11,536 bases of DNA from Gammaproteobacteria bacterium (GCA_029864225.1 JAOTTU010000056.1:1-11536), one strand, 5' to 3'. Numbered from the stretch's first letter, positions 1 to 6,794 are shown. The notes: generated from the sequence alone by a model not told the origin. Program-made: numbers and translations.

Positions 1-211
1 CCCCGGCAACGTCAATCCCGGCAACCAGCGGGAAGCGCCGCATGATCCTGCCCTTCCCGGTCGCGGCAAGGGCGTCCTTGTAGTTCACACTGGAATAGTG
101 GGCACGCAAGGTGACATCACCCGGCGTGAGGTCATCGATCGCGAGGTTCTCCAGACGTGCAGTGATGGCCCCCTTGCGTTCATGGACCCGATAGGCGCGG
201 AAACGGCTCAT
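1..211 (-). CDS. acuI: Acrylyl-CoA reductase / YhdH-AcuI family MDR oxidoreductase, N-terminal part (cut by window edge)
   Basis: Seventy residues are visible, starting at an ATG read on the minus strand and running off the left edge. They match the N-terminus of the YhdH/AcuI branch of the zinc-free medium-chain dehydrogenase/reductases: SSVNYKDALAATGKG at about residues 40-54 and FPLVAGIDVAG at about 60-70 are the hallmark segments. Characterised members reduce acryloyl-CoA to propionyl-CoA with NADPH in the cytoplasm, which also detoxifies acrylate. The NADPH-binding Rossmann half lies outside the window. The start is 10 bases after the stop of the lipoprotein gene, so the two are probably cotranscribed, although no strong Shine-Dalgarno is visible. 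The family call is firm. The exact substrate is inferred, because some relatives are annotated only as quinone oxidoreductases. Confidence 0.85.
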   Translation of the reverse strand, partial: MSRFRAYRVHERKGAITARLENLAIDDLTPGDVTLRAHYSSVNYKDALAATGKGRIMRRFPLVAGIDVAG

Positions 212-221
212 GCCAGCGGTT

Positions 222-713
222 TCAGGGTGCTGCAGTGTCCGCCGGCAGGTAGTTCAGTTCACCCTGGTAGTCGAACGGCAGCGAACCGACCCGGCTGGTC
301 AGGCTCATCTTCCCCGACAGGCGGTACTTGAGGCTGCTGCGCTTCTCGGCGCTCAAGCCCTGCATCTGTTGCAGCACATTCAGCAGGTTGCTCACCACGT
401 CGACGTCAAGCATGGCCTCGCCATAAGCGGGTATGGAAACGGATTGCCGGCTGACCCCGTAGGCGAATTCGCGGCCATTGATCTCCAGGGTGTAGCTGAG
501 ACCCTCGAGGGGTATCGCCGTGTCATTGGGGTTCAGTATCCTGAGTTGCAGACCATAGCGCTGTTCCAGGAGGCCCATCTGCTTCGGCTGGATACTGGCC
601 AGGGAAACGCGCGGCGGCTCCTTGTAGGGGCCCAGGGTGGCACAGGCACCCAGCAGCGCAATCAGCAGGGCCAGTACGGGGTACCTGATAAACAGACGGT
701 AATGGTTGTACAT
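222..713 (-). CDS. LEA14/WHy-type (LEA type 2) lipoprotein
   Basis: This 163-residue protein begins with a lipoprotein signal: a hydrophobic stretch at residues 11-22 followed by the lipobox LLGAC with Cys24 as the expected lipidated residue. The rest (about 30-155) looks like an LEA type 2 / WHy domain, a small beta-sandwich: the LRILNPNDTAIPLEGLSYTL segment (about 57-76) is the typical 'NPN' strand region, followed by VSIPAYGEAMLDVDV. Bacterial members are envelope lipoproteins of unclear function, sometimes linked to desiccation or stress. A good ribosome binding site (AGGGAG, 7 bases before the ATG) supports the start. It lies 25 bases after the MBL hydrolase gene and 10 bases before the acuI-like gene, all on the minus strand. 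Membrane placement is inferred from the lipobox; the residue after Cys24 is Ala, so no inner-membrane retention Asp is present. Confidence 0.85.
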   Translation of the reverse strand: MYNHYRLFIRYPVLALLIALLGACATLGPYKEPPRVSLASIQPKQMGLLEQRYGLQLRILNPNDTAIPLEGLSYTLEINGREFAYGVSRQSVSIPAYGEAMLDVDVVSNLLNVLQQMQGLSAEKRSSLKYRLSGKMSLTSRVGSLPFDYQGELNYLPADTAAP

Positions 714-738
714 ATCCGGCTCCCTGGTCCTGGGTGGG

Positions 739-1446
739 TTACTTCATTTCCTCGCCCTTGCATACCGGGCCGTAGGGCGAATCGCGATGCTTGTCATGAT
801 AGTGCATGCGGTAATGGATGAACTGTTCGCGGGTATCGAAGTGCATGAACGGGTTGCCCGCGATCTGCTCCTCCAGCGTCGAGCTGCTCTTTTCCGCATA
901 ATTGTGGCCCGGGTGGATCCGGGTCCCGGAGGGCAGCCGTTGCGCCATGCCCTTCAGGGTCGTATACATCTGTTCGGGATCGCCGCCGCGCAAGTCACAG
1001 CGACCGCAACCGAATACGAACAGCGTATCCCCGGTGATCAGGTTGTCGCCGATATGGTAACAGGCCGAGCCGGGCGTATGCCCGGGGGTGTGCAGTACCT
1101 GGATGGCGGTCTCGCCCAGTTCGATGCGGTCGCCGCCGTGATGCAGGGTCGGCAGATCCAGGTAACTGCCCCAGAAACGCGCCTCCTCCTTGAGCAGGTG
1201 CAGTTGGGCATCGAATTTTTCCAGCACGGCCTCGATACCGTTGATGTGATCATGATGGCTGTGGGTCAACAGGATATCGGTGATGGTGACGCCCTGTTGC
1301 CGTGCCAGGGCCAGCACCTCGGGCACCTCCCAGGCGGGATCCACCACGGCCGCCCGGTCAGTGGCATGGTCATGGATCAGGTAAATGAAGTTCTCCATGG
1401 GCCCCAGTTCCAGGGCATGGATTGAAAACGGATCGCCAGATGTCAT
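739..1446 (-). CDS. MBL-fold metallo-hydrolase, glyoxalase II / persulfide dioxygenase-like
   Basis: A 235-residue metallo-beta-lactamase fold enzyme. Metal ligands are all visible: THSHHDH with His62, His64, Asp66 and His67, then His123 in PGHTPGS, Asp140 in TGDTLF and His181 in HPGHNY, so a two-metal site can form. The segment FGCGRCDLRGGDPEQMY (about 145-161) resembles glyoxalase II and ETHE1-type persulfide dioxygenases, which act on glutathione thioesters or glutathione persulfide. The sequence alone does not decide between these. The frame is open further upstream, but the ATG at 1446 is preferred: GAGG lies about 9 bases before it and homology starts near PFSIHALELG. Residues upstream of it are not family-like. 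It is the first gene of a minus-strand row with the lipoprotein and acuI-like genes, and divergent from the zinc-ribbon gene. Confidence 0.88.
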   Translation of the reverse strand: MTSGDPFSIHALELGPMENFIYLIHDHATDRAAVVDPAWEVPEVLALARQQGVTITDILLTHSHHDHINGIEAVLEKFDAQLHLLKEEARFWGSYLDLPTLHHGGDRIELGETAIQVLHTPGHTPGSACYHIGDNLITGDTLFVFGCGRCDLRGGDPEQMYTTLKGMAQRLPSGTRIHPGHNYAEKSSSTLEEQIAGNPFMHFDTREQFIHYRMHYHDKHRDSPYGPVCKGEEMK

Positions 1447-1573
1447 CTTGATCGGCCTCGGTAGCAACCAGCACGGCAGGCACCTATTATGATAGATGCA
1501 GGCACGCAGGAACAGCGGCGGTTCCCGCTGCCCCATCACAGTTAACAATTCAGCCAATGCACCGGTAATCCCT
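1447..1573. promoter_or_regulatory. Divergent intergenic region with AT-rich promoter core
   Basis: This 127-base gap separates the MBL hydrolase (minus) from the zinc-ribbon gene (plus) and must carry promoters for both. An AT-rich patch at 1485-1495 offers -10-like hexamers on both strands: TATTAT or TATGAT on plus, CATAAT on minus. The minus-strand element is about 40 bases before the hydrolase ATG, a normal leader length. I could not find a convincing -35 box at 16-18 bases for either direction, so the exact promoters are uncertain. Confidence 0.35.
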
Positions 1574-2167
1574 ATGGCCGCCAACAAACTGATCCTGTAC
1601 CCGTCGCAGGCGGACGGCCCGGCCATTGATATCGATGAACTGGCGCAACGGCTGGAATCCATCGGCCTGATCGGCACCGCCTTTCAATGCCAGGGCGGGA
1701 CACGCTATCGGGCTGGGGAGCGTTTCCTGCAACTGGTGAGCTTCCTGGGTTGCTCTCCCCTGATCGAACTGGAACCCCCGGTCGAAACTGCCGCACGCGA
1801 ATCCGCCTGCAGGGAGGGCCGCTTCTGCCATGTACACCTGGCGGCGACCGGTCACGTCATCCGCTTTCGCGCCAGTACCCAGGCGCCGCCACCGCGGTGC
1901 CCGCACTGCCGGCAAGTGGAGGCGCGCTGGCCGGACCTGCTGCAGCGCTGGGAGACAAACCCCGATCACTCGCAATGGACGTGTGCGGAATGCGGTCATC
2001 AGGGACGCCTGTATGACCTCAATTTCCGCAGGAGCGGCGGTTTCGCCCACACCTACATCGAGGTCTGGGGGATCTTCCCGTCCGAGGCCGTACCGGGAGA
2101 GACCCTGTTGTCGACACTGCAGCAACTCGGCGGCTGTGACTGGAACTATATGTTTGTCAGTGAATAA
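1574..2167 (+). CDS. Conserved protein of unknown function with a four-cysteine zinc ribbon
   Basis: I do not recognise a named function for this 197-residue protein. It has no signal peptide or membrane segment and should be cytoplasmic. The middle carries two CxxC knuckles, Cys109-x2-Cys112 (PRCPHC) and Cys137-x2-Cys140 (CAEC), 24 residues apart, a classic spacing for a zinc ribbon. N-terminal features include a probable helix DIDELAQRLESIGLIG (19-34) and GERFLQLVSFLGCSP (48-62); the C-terminus ends EVWGIFPSEAVPGETLLS...CDWNYMFV, which I recall from uncharacterised beta/gammaproteobacterial proteins of similar length. The ATG at 1574 is preferred to the upstream ATG at 1496, which would overlap the likely promoter core and adds 26 non-family residues; no strong Shine-Dalgarno decides it. 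A nucleic-acid or protein-binding role is possible but only inferred from the ribbon. Confidence 0.75.
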   Translation: MAANKLILYPSQADGPAIDIDELAQRLESIGLIGTAFQCQGGTRYRAGERFLQLVSFLGCSPLIELEPPVETAARESACREGRFCHVHLAATGHVIRFRASTQAPPPRCPHCRQVEARWPDLLQRWETNPDHSQWTCAECGHQGRLYDLNFRRSGGFAHTYIEVWGIFPSEAVPGETLLSTLQQLGGCDWNYMFVSE

Positions 2168-2244
2168 GGCGCACTCTGTTTCCTGTCTGGAACTGTGCGA
2201 CAATATTGACCCCGAACACGACGACACAGCGACAAGGTACCGAC

Positions 2245-2541
2245 ATGGCAGATCTGAAACCCGGCAAGGAAGAACGCATCCTGCGCATCATGAAGCGCGT
2301 GCTGACGGACATTGCCAAGGATACCTACACCCGGCCCGGCTATCGCCACCCGCTGTCGGACGATACCGTCAAGGGCATCCGCGACTGCCTGAGCCTGATC
2401 ACCGCCCGGGAAGCCGAACTGGCGCAAGCGGGCGGACGGCCGATGAACATGCGGCCGCGATTTGTCGACGAACCCCAGACCTCCGTGGTGGTCAACCTCG
2501 ACCCATCCGGCAGGAAGGGCAAGAAAAGCGACGACAGCTGA
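2245..2541 (+). CDS. Small conserved gammaproteobacterial protein (98 aa), function unknown
   Basis: This 98-residue, charged, soluble protein begins MADLKPGKEERILRIMKRVL. It has a helical N-terminal half, a conserved-looking middle GYRHPLSDDTVKGIRDCLSL (about 33-52) and a helix TAREAELAQ, then a proline/arginine-rich segment PMNMRPRFVDEPQTS and a basic tail GRKGKKSDDS. I recall similar small proteins in many gammaproteobacteria, sometimes labelled 'segregation and condensation protein A', but there is no ScpA domain here and the label should not be trusted. The ATG at 2245 is chosen over an in-frame ATG at 2206 because AAGG lies 7 bases before it and similarity starts there. It is 77 bases after the zinc-ribbon gene and 81 bases before the VAT-1-like gene, all plus strand. 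Confidence 0.8.
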   Translation: MADLKPGKEERILRIMKRVLTDIAKDTYTRPGYRHPLSDDTVKGIRDCLSLITAREAELAQAGGRPMNMRPRFVDEPQTSVVVNLDPSGRKGKKSDDS

Positions 2542-2622
2542 TAACTGAACCCGCGGTAGCCGGCAGGACTCCGGCCGGCAGCGGACACCCGGCAGGATCC
2601 TGCGCCTGCTGACAGGCACAAC

Positions 2623-3657
2623 ATGCGCAAGGTCGTCATTCACAAACCCGGCGGCTATGACAGGTTGGCCATCGAGGAACACCCGGACCTGGCACCCGGC
2701 CCCGATGAAGTGCTCATAGACGTCGCCGCCATCGGCGTGAACTACGCGGATTGCGTGACACGCATGGGCCTGTATGCCTCCGCCAAACACTACGTCGGCT
2801 ACCCCATCACCCCAGGCTTTGAGGTCGCCGGCACTGTCAGTGCCTGCGGTGAAGGCGTCACCGACCTGCTACCCGGCACCCGGGTGATGGCCATCACCCG
2901 TTTCAATGCCTATGCCACTCAGCTCGTTGTCCCGCACAGCCAGGTCTTTGCGCTGCCGGGGCGCCTGTCACTCGAACAGGCTGCCGGATTTTCCGGGATC
3001 GCCCTGACCGCCTGGTTCGGCCTGTTCGAACTGGCCCACCCGCGTGCCCACGAAAGCATCCTGGTGCATTCCGCCGCCGGCGGTGTCGGCAGCATGCTGG
3101 TGCAGCTTGGCAAGCTTGCCGACTGCCGCGTGATCGGTGTGGTTGGTGCCACACACAAGGTCGAGGCGGTCCACGCACTGGGCGCCGATGCCGTCATCGA
3201 CAAATCGGCCCGGGACCTGTGGGCTGAAGCCGAACGCCTCACCCCGGACGGCTATGACATCATCCTGGATGCCAACGGCATCGCCACCCTGGGGCAGAGT
3301 TACCGCCACTTGGCGCCACTTGGCCGGCTGGTCGTCTATGGCTTTCACAGCATGCTGCCGCAGACGGGCGGCCTGCCCAACCGGCTCAAACTGGCCTGGC
3401 ATTACTGGCGCACGCCGCGCTTCAATCCCTTCAGCCTGACAACACACAACCACAGCGTGCTGGGATTCAACCTGAGTTTCCTGTTCGACCGGACCGGGCT
3501 GATGACCGAAGGCCTGCAGCAGCTGCTGCGCTGGCTGGATGAGGGCCGACTCGGGATGCCAGCCGTGACCTGCTATCCCTTCGAACAGGTGGCCCGGGCA
3601 CAGCGCGAGCTGGAGTCGGGACAGACCGTCGGCAAGCTGGTGCTGACCTGCCCCTGA
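2623..3657 (+). CDS. VAT-1-like zinc-free medium-chain dehydrogenase/reductase
   Basis: A full-length 344-residue member of the quinone-oxidoreductase branch of the MDR superfamily. The N-terminal GroES-like domain contains GVNYADCVTRMGLY (38-51) and PGFEVAGTV (64-72). The NADPH-binding Rossmann motif AAGGVGSMLVQLGK is at 151-164, followed by HALGADAVID (184-193). The region LGRLVVYGFHS, then RLKLAWHYWRTPRFNP and VLGFNLSFLFD, is characteristic of the synaptic vesicle VAT-1-like subgroup, and the usual C-terminal GKLVL is present. No catalytic-zinc or structural-zinc cysteine cluster is visible. Such enzymes reduce quinones or enones with NADPH in the cytosol; the physiological substrate is unknown. 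Its stop is 17 bases from the stop of the convergent GlcG-like gene, with no terminator between. It is distinct from the acuI-like MDR at the left edge. Confidence 0.9.
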   Translation: MRKVVIHKPGGYDRLAIEEHPDLAPGPDEVLIDVAAIGVNYADCVTRMGLYASAKHYVGYPITPGFEVAGTVSACGEGVTDLLPGTRVMAITRFNAYATQLVVPHSQVFALPGRLSLEQAAGFSGIALTAWFGLFELAHPRAHESILVHSAAGGVGSMLVQLGKLADCRVIGVVGATHKVEAVHALGADAVIDKSARDLWAEAERLTPDGYDIILDANGIATLGQSYRHLAPLGRLVVYGFHSMLPQTGGLPNRLKLAWHYWRTPRFNPFSLTTHNHSVLGFNLSFLFDRTGLMTEGLQQLLRWLDEGRLGMPAVTCYPFEQVARAQRELESGQTVGKLVLTCP

Positions 3658-3674
3658 CGCGCCAGCCGAACGAC

Positions 3675-4169
3675 TTACTCGGCGAACTCCAGTTCCTCCT
3701 GCACGGCGTCGACGCCGGCACGTGCACAGACCTCGTCCTTGTCACCACCCGGCGCACCGCTGACACCCACGGCACCGATCATGGAGCCGGCCACCTGGAT
3801 GGGCAGCCCGCCCCGCAGCACCATCACCCCGTCCAGCAGGTTCAGTTCGGCGACCATATCGCTGCGATTGACCTTCAACTCGGCACTGCTGACACCGGAG
3901 AGAACCACGGCATTCGCCTTGCCCTGGGCGAGCTCGGAGAAGTAATGGTTCGAGAATACATCGCGCATGAGCACCAGGGTGCGACCGCTGCGATCGACCA
4001 CCACGACAGACACCTGGTAGCCGTCCTTGCGGCAGGCCTCGATCGCCGCATCGGCTATGGTGCGCGCCATGTCCAGCGACAGCAGCTTCGTCTGCAAGAG
4101 TCCCTCCGCACCGGCCAAACCGCCCGTCAATAACAACAGTCCGACTGCCATACCTGTGAGTTTATTCAT
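3675..4169 (-). CDS. Secreted GlcG/HbpS-family (DUF336) heme-binding-like protein
   Basis: A 164-residue protein with an N-terminal Sec signal peptide (hydrophobic MAVGLLLLTGGLAGA, likely cleavage after Ala21) followed by a GlcG/HbpS fold. Family hallmarks are SLDMARTIADAAIEACRKDG (32-51), VVVDRSGRTLVLMRD (56-70) and the C-terminal GAVGVSGAPGGDKDEVCA (about 132-149). Relatives include GlcG of glycolate clusters and streptomycete HbpS, a secreted heme-responsive protein; others accompany small-molecule catabolic genes. Whether this one binds heme cannot be read from the sequence. Its ATG shares four bases (ATGA) with the stop of the DUF1028 gene and has a strong AGGAGG 7 bases upstream, inside the end of that gene. 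This suggests translational coupling and a shared task in the periplasm. Confidence 0.88.
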   Translation of the reverse strand: MNKLTGMAVGLLLLTGGLAGAEGLLQTKLLSLDMARTIADAAIEACRKDGYQVSVVVVDRSGRTLVLMRDVFSNHYFSELAQGKANAVVLSGVSSAELKVNRSDMVAELNLLDGVMVLRGGLPIQVAGSMIGAVGVSGAPGGDKDEVCARAGVDAVQEELEFAE

Positions 4170-5176
4170 TGCATTGCCTCCTGTGGTACCACGTTCACGA
4201 TGCGCGACAAGGTCGCCGGGTCAACATGAATCAATTCCTCATCGGCCAGCCGCGGCAACAGAGTCTGCCAATCCCGATCCTGCCTGAAGATGGTTGCGAA
4301 CAGCGATATGGCAGCGTCGATCCGGCCGGCATTGACCAGCGAGACGGCATGCCAGAATTTCATCTCGAGGTTGTCCGGTGCCAGCGCCTCGGCCTGCCCG
4401 TAGTGCGCCAGGGCACCATCGACATCGTTCGAATCCAGGGAGTGGTCGCCCAGATTCATCAGGCGGTAGGCCGTGTGCAACCGCAGCAGACGCCGCAGTT
4501 CTATCAGAGGTGTTGTATGATCCTCGACATGCAGGTCGACCAGCGTGTCCTCCCAGGGATGTTCGCCGGCCTTGCCGCGCACCACCAGGATCGCCGCGGA
4601 CTGCTTGCCGCGCAGATCCCCGCCCAGCGCTTGCGCCGCCTCCAGGGCAACCAGCAGGCGTTCCGCCAGCGTTCCCTGCGCGGTTTCGTAGGCCTGTGCC
4701 ATCGCCTCCGGCACACCCTTCGTCGCCATCAGGTTGGCTTGTACAGCGAAACCGCTGCCGGCGAGATGGCCGGCATACTGGATACAGTTTTCGCCGGTAT
4801 GCTGGGCGATCCTGCCCTCGGCATCGATCATGCCGACCTGCCGCACCGCCGGGTTAGGATCGGCCGCCAGCAGGCGCTTCAGTGCCTGGCTGGCCGGCAA
4901 TCCCTTCTCCATCAGCTGCAGCCCCTCGACGCCGTAGCGCACGTCGATGAACGACTGGGTCGCCACTGCACCAATGCCGGCCTGTGCCCAAGGTACCAGG
5001 CTACCGACGGCAAACCAATGCGACTGCACCGCGACACCCAGCTGCCCGGTGTCGGGATCACGCGCCACAATGGAATAGGTGTGAACGGGCCGCAACTGAC
5101 CCGGAGCAGCTACCCCGGACGCTGCGGGCAATGCTGCGCCGGTCAACGCCAGGATGATTAACAAAACCTTGGGCAT
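4166..5176 (-). CDS. Secreted DUF1028 (Ntn-hydrolase-like) protein with C-terminal TPR-like region
   Basis: A 336-residue exported protein. Residues 1-24 form a Sec signal peptide ending GVAA. The DUF1028 domain follows (about 31-225): HTYSIVARDPDTGQLGVAVQ and GIGAVATQSFIDVRYG are diagnostic, and the family is predicted to have an N-terminal-nucleophile hydrolase fold, with Thr33 lying where the nucleophile would be. Its substrate is not known. Many relatives carry a C-terminal putative peptidoglycan-binding region; here the tail (about 233-300) reads as two TPR-like helical repeats, AYRLMNLGDHSLDSNDVDGA and EMKFWHAVSLVNAGRIDAAI. The ATG at 5176 is preferred to the longer open frame because AGGAG lies 8 bases before it and a proper signal peptide starts there. 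If Thr33 is a true nucleophile, further processing after signal removal would be needed. It overlaps the GlcG-like gene by four bases. Confidence 0.87.
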   Translation of the reverse strand: MPKVLLIILALTGAALPAASGVAAPGQLRPVHTYSIVARDPDTGQLGVAVQSHWFAVGSLVPWAQAGIGAVATQSFIDVRYGVEGLQLMEKGLPASQALKRLLAADPNPAVRQVGMIDAEGRIAQHTGENCIQYAGHLAGSGFAVQANLMATKGVPEAMAQAYETAQGTLAERLLVALEAAQALGGDLRGKQSAAILVVRGKAGEHPWEDTLVDLHVEDHTTPLIELRRLLRLHTAYRLMNLGDHSLDSNDVDGALAHYGQAEALAPDNLEMKFWHAVSLVNAGRIDAAISLFATIFRQDRDWQTLLPRLADEELIHVDPATLSRIVNVVPQEAMQ

Positions 5177-5276
5177 GGATCGTTCTCCTGTTATAAGTGT
5201 CGCACGCTCCCAGCAGGCTGCCCGGCCTGGATGGGCGCTGTCCACCACAGTCTCTGGCACGGATCGGCTTGATGGT
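5177..5276. promoter_or_regulatory. Divergent intergenic region between the two envelope operons
   Basis: One hundred bases separate the DUF1028 start (minus) from the start of the exported two-cysteine protein (plus), so promoters for both operons should lie here or overlap the gene starts. I see a good ribosome binding site for the DUF1028 gene but no convincing paired -35/-10 boxes. TATAAC on the minus strand at 5190-5195 is too near the ATG to be a normal -10. Confidence 0.3.
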
Positions 5277-5864
5277 ATGCGAATCCAGCAACGAATTCTA
5301 ACGATGTGTGTACTCGCGGCACTGCTGGGCGCCGGCCTGGCATGGCACATATCGGGCTATGCCGGGGATGCCGCGCGGCCGCGGCCTGCCATCGAGAACG
5401 AACAGATCTACATGTTCCTGCGCCTCAACAGTCCCGAGCAGATGGCCGCCTTCTACGAAGCGCGCGGTTTTCCCCGGGAAGCAATCGAACGCCTGCGCCA
5501 GACCTGTTTCGTCATGGCGCATGTCGAGAACCGGGGTCAGGAAATCGTGTGGCTGGAACTGGAAAACTGGCGCTTTGTCGCGACGTCGGGCGAAATCCCC
5601 CGCCTCGACCGGCAGCACTGGGAAGACGTGTGGAATGAAATCAATCTGCCGCAGGCCAGCCGCTCGACCTTCGGCTGGACCCAGTTGCCGGAGGTGCGCG
5701 ACTTGCAGCCCGGGGAACCGGTCGGCGGCAACATGATCCTGCCAGCGACCACCACTGCCTTCACCCTGGAAGCCGATTTCCACACCGGCAGGGACAAGCG
5801 CAAGGGCATGATCCGGGTGCGTTTCAGGGACCTGCACTGCGCACAGGATAAACCCGTCCCATGA
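5277..5864 (+). CDS. Exported protein of unknown function with two cysteines
   Basis: I do not recognise the family of this 195-residue protein. Residues 6-28 form a hydrophobic export signal or signal anchor (ILTMCVLAALLGAGLAW), and the rest is soluble and presumably periplasmic. Visible segments are YMFLRLNSPEQMAAFYEARG (45-64), a helical stretch to about 76, WLELENWRF (92-100) and a C-terminal beta-like run FTLEADFHTGRDKRKGMIRV. Outside the signal there are exactly two cysteines, Cys77 and Cys188, which could form a disulfide. The ATG at 5277 gives a normal charged n-region; an in-frame ATG at 5304 is possible, and neither has a strong Shine-Dalgarno. Its TGA overlaps the ATG of the thioredoxin-like gene (ATGA), so the two are translationally coupled and Cys77/Cys188 could be a substrate of that protein. 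That link is inference. Confidence 0.78.
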   Translation: MRIQQRILTMCVLAALLGAGLAWHISGYAGDAARPRPAIENEQIYMFLRLNSPEQMAAFYEARGFPREAIERLRQTCFVMAHVENRGQEIVWLELENWRFVATSGEIPRLDRQHWEDVWNEINLPQASRSTFGWTQLPEVRDLQPGEPVGGNMILPATTTAFTLEADFHTGRDKRKGMIRVRFRDLHCAQDKPVP

Positions 5865-6415
5865 AACAGCCCTTGGTCGTTTTAGGCCTGTCGCTCGTCC
5901 TGGTCGCCACGCTACTGGCAACGGAACAGGCCCTGCCTCCCGGCATCATGGTCCTCGACGCCAGACCCGCACCCGAGCTCAGGCTGGAAGACATCGACGG
6001 CAAGGCCTATGACCTGGCCGATGCCAGGGGTCACTGGGTGTTTGTTCACTTCTGGGCAACCTGGTGCGGCCCCTGCCGCCGCGAGATGCCGACCATCGAG
6101 CGCATGACATCGGCACTGGGTGACAGCCCGCTCGAGATTATCATGGTGAACACCGCCGAGACTGAGGACGAGGTGTTCACCTTCCTGGCTGTGGTGGCAC
6201 CGGACGCCGTGCCGCTGATGGACACGGACGGCCTGGTCACGGAACGCTGGCAACCACGCGGACTGCCGGCCACCTTCCTGGTCGACCCCGCCGGTATATT
6301 GCGCTATCTCGCCCTGGGCGGGCGCGAGTGGGACACCGCGCCCTACCTGGCGTTCCTGAGCAGGCTTGCTTCACCCGAACCTGTTCAGAAAGCCGTTAAC
6401 GGAGCACCACCATGA
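5861..6415 (+). CDS. TlpA/ResA-like thioredoxin-fold thiol-disulfide protein
   Basis: A 184-residue membrane-anchored or exported protein. Residues 4-20 are a hydrophobic signal or anchor. The mature part has the AhpC/TSA-thioredoxin layout of TlpA, ResA and CcmG: PAPELRLEDIDGKAYDLAD (36-54), FVHFWATWCGPCRREMP (61-77) with active-site Cys69 and Cys72, and the conserved cis-proline in RGLPATFLVD at Pro136. Such proteins reduce disulfides in the periplasm, for example in cytochrome c maturation or cytochrome oxidase assembly. Here no ccm genes are present, and the gene sits between a two-cysteine exported protein and a b-type cytochrome, overlapping each by four bases (ATGA). The family assignment is firm; the target protein is unknown. 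The last 20 or so residues (SPEPVQKAVNGAPP) look unstructured. Confidence 0.92.
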   Translation: MKQPLVVLGLSLVLVATLLATEQALPPGIMVLDARPAPELRLEDIDGKAYDLADARGHWVFVHFWATWCGPCRREMPTIERMTSALGDSPLEIIMVNTAETEDEVFTFLAVVAPDAVPLMDTDGLVTERWQPRGLPATFLVDPAGILRYLALGGREWDTAPYLAFLSRLASPEPVQKAVNGAPP

Positions 6416-6786
6416 ACGAACTCAAGGCCTACCCTGCCTGGGACGCCGGCGTGCGCTGGTTCCACTGGATCAACCTGTTGTGCCTGCTCGGCCTGATCGC
6501 CGTGGGTGTCGTGATTCTCAACGCCAAGACACTCGGCATTCCCAATGAGGGCAAGATGCTGCAGAAGACCGTGCACGTCTGGATCGGTTATGTGTTTGCG
6601 CTCAATCTCCTGTGGCGCCTGGTCTGGGCCTTTATCGGCACGCCCCGGGCGCGCTGGCTTGCCCTCCTGCCCGGCGGGCGCGGCTACGGAGACGAGTTGC
6701 GCGAAGGCGGCAACCTGATCTCCGCCATGTTCACCGGCAGGAAGGTACTGAGTGGACTGCCTACCGACCGAGGGCCGGACGATTAA
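6412..6786 (+). CDS. b-type cytochrome (cytochrome b561 / hydrogenase cytochrome b-like), apparently internally deleted
   Basis: This 124-residue product has the N-terminal half of a four-helix di-heme cytochrome b of the b561/Ni-Fe-hydrogenase type. WDAGVRWFHWINLLCLLGLI begins helix 1 (about 17-37) with candidate heme ligand His18. HVWIGYVFALNLLWRLVWAF (55-74) is helix 2, with His55. After ALLPGGRGY the sequence jumps at residue 92/93 (about 6687) directly to DELREGGNLISAMFTGRKV, which I recall as the cytoplasmic tail after helix 4 in full-length relatives of roughly 220-240 residues. Helices 3 and 4 and their heme ligands are therefore missing while the frame is kept. The product is probably non-functional, or a two-helix remnant. 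It overlaps the thioredoxin gene by four bases and is the last gene before a strong terminator-like hairpin. An assembly error at the junction is an alternative. Confidence 0.75.
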   Translation: MNELKAYPAWDAGVRWFHWINLLCLLGLIAVGVVILNAKTLGIPNEGKMLQKTVHVWIGYVFALNLLWRLVWAFIGTPRARWLALLPGGRGYGDELREGGNLISAMFTGRKVLSGLPTDRGPDD

Positions 6787-6794
6787 GTAAATGT

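Noticed and set aside
1447..1677. Upstream extension of the MBL hydrolase
   Set aside because: It covers the divergent promoter region and the start of the zinc-ribbon gene, adds 77 residues unlike the family, and the ATG at 1446 has a plausible ribosome binding site.
2592..2603. Palindrome GCAGGATCCTGC and nearby GCCGGC repeats before the VAT-1-like gene
   Set aside because: Short GC-rich dyads are common by chance in this composition; there is no U-tract for a terminator and no link to a regulator.
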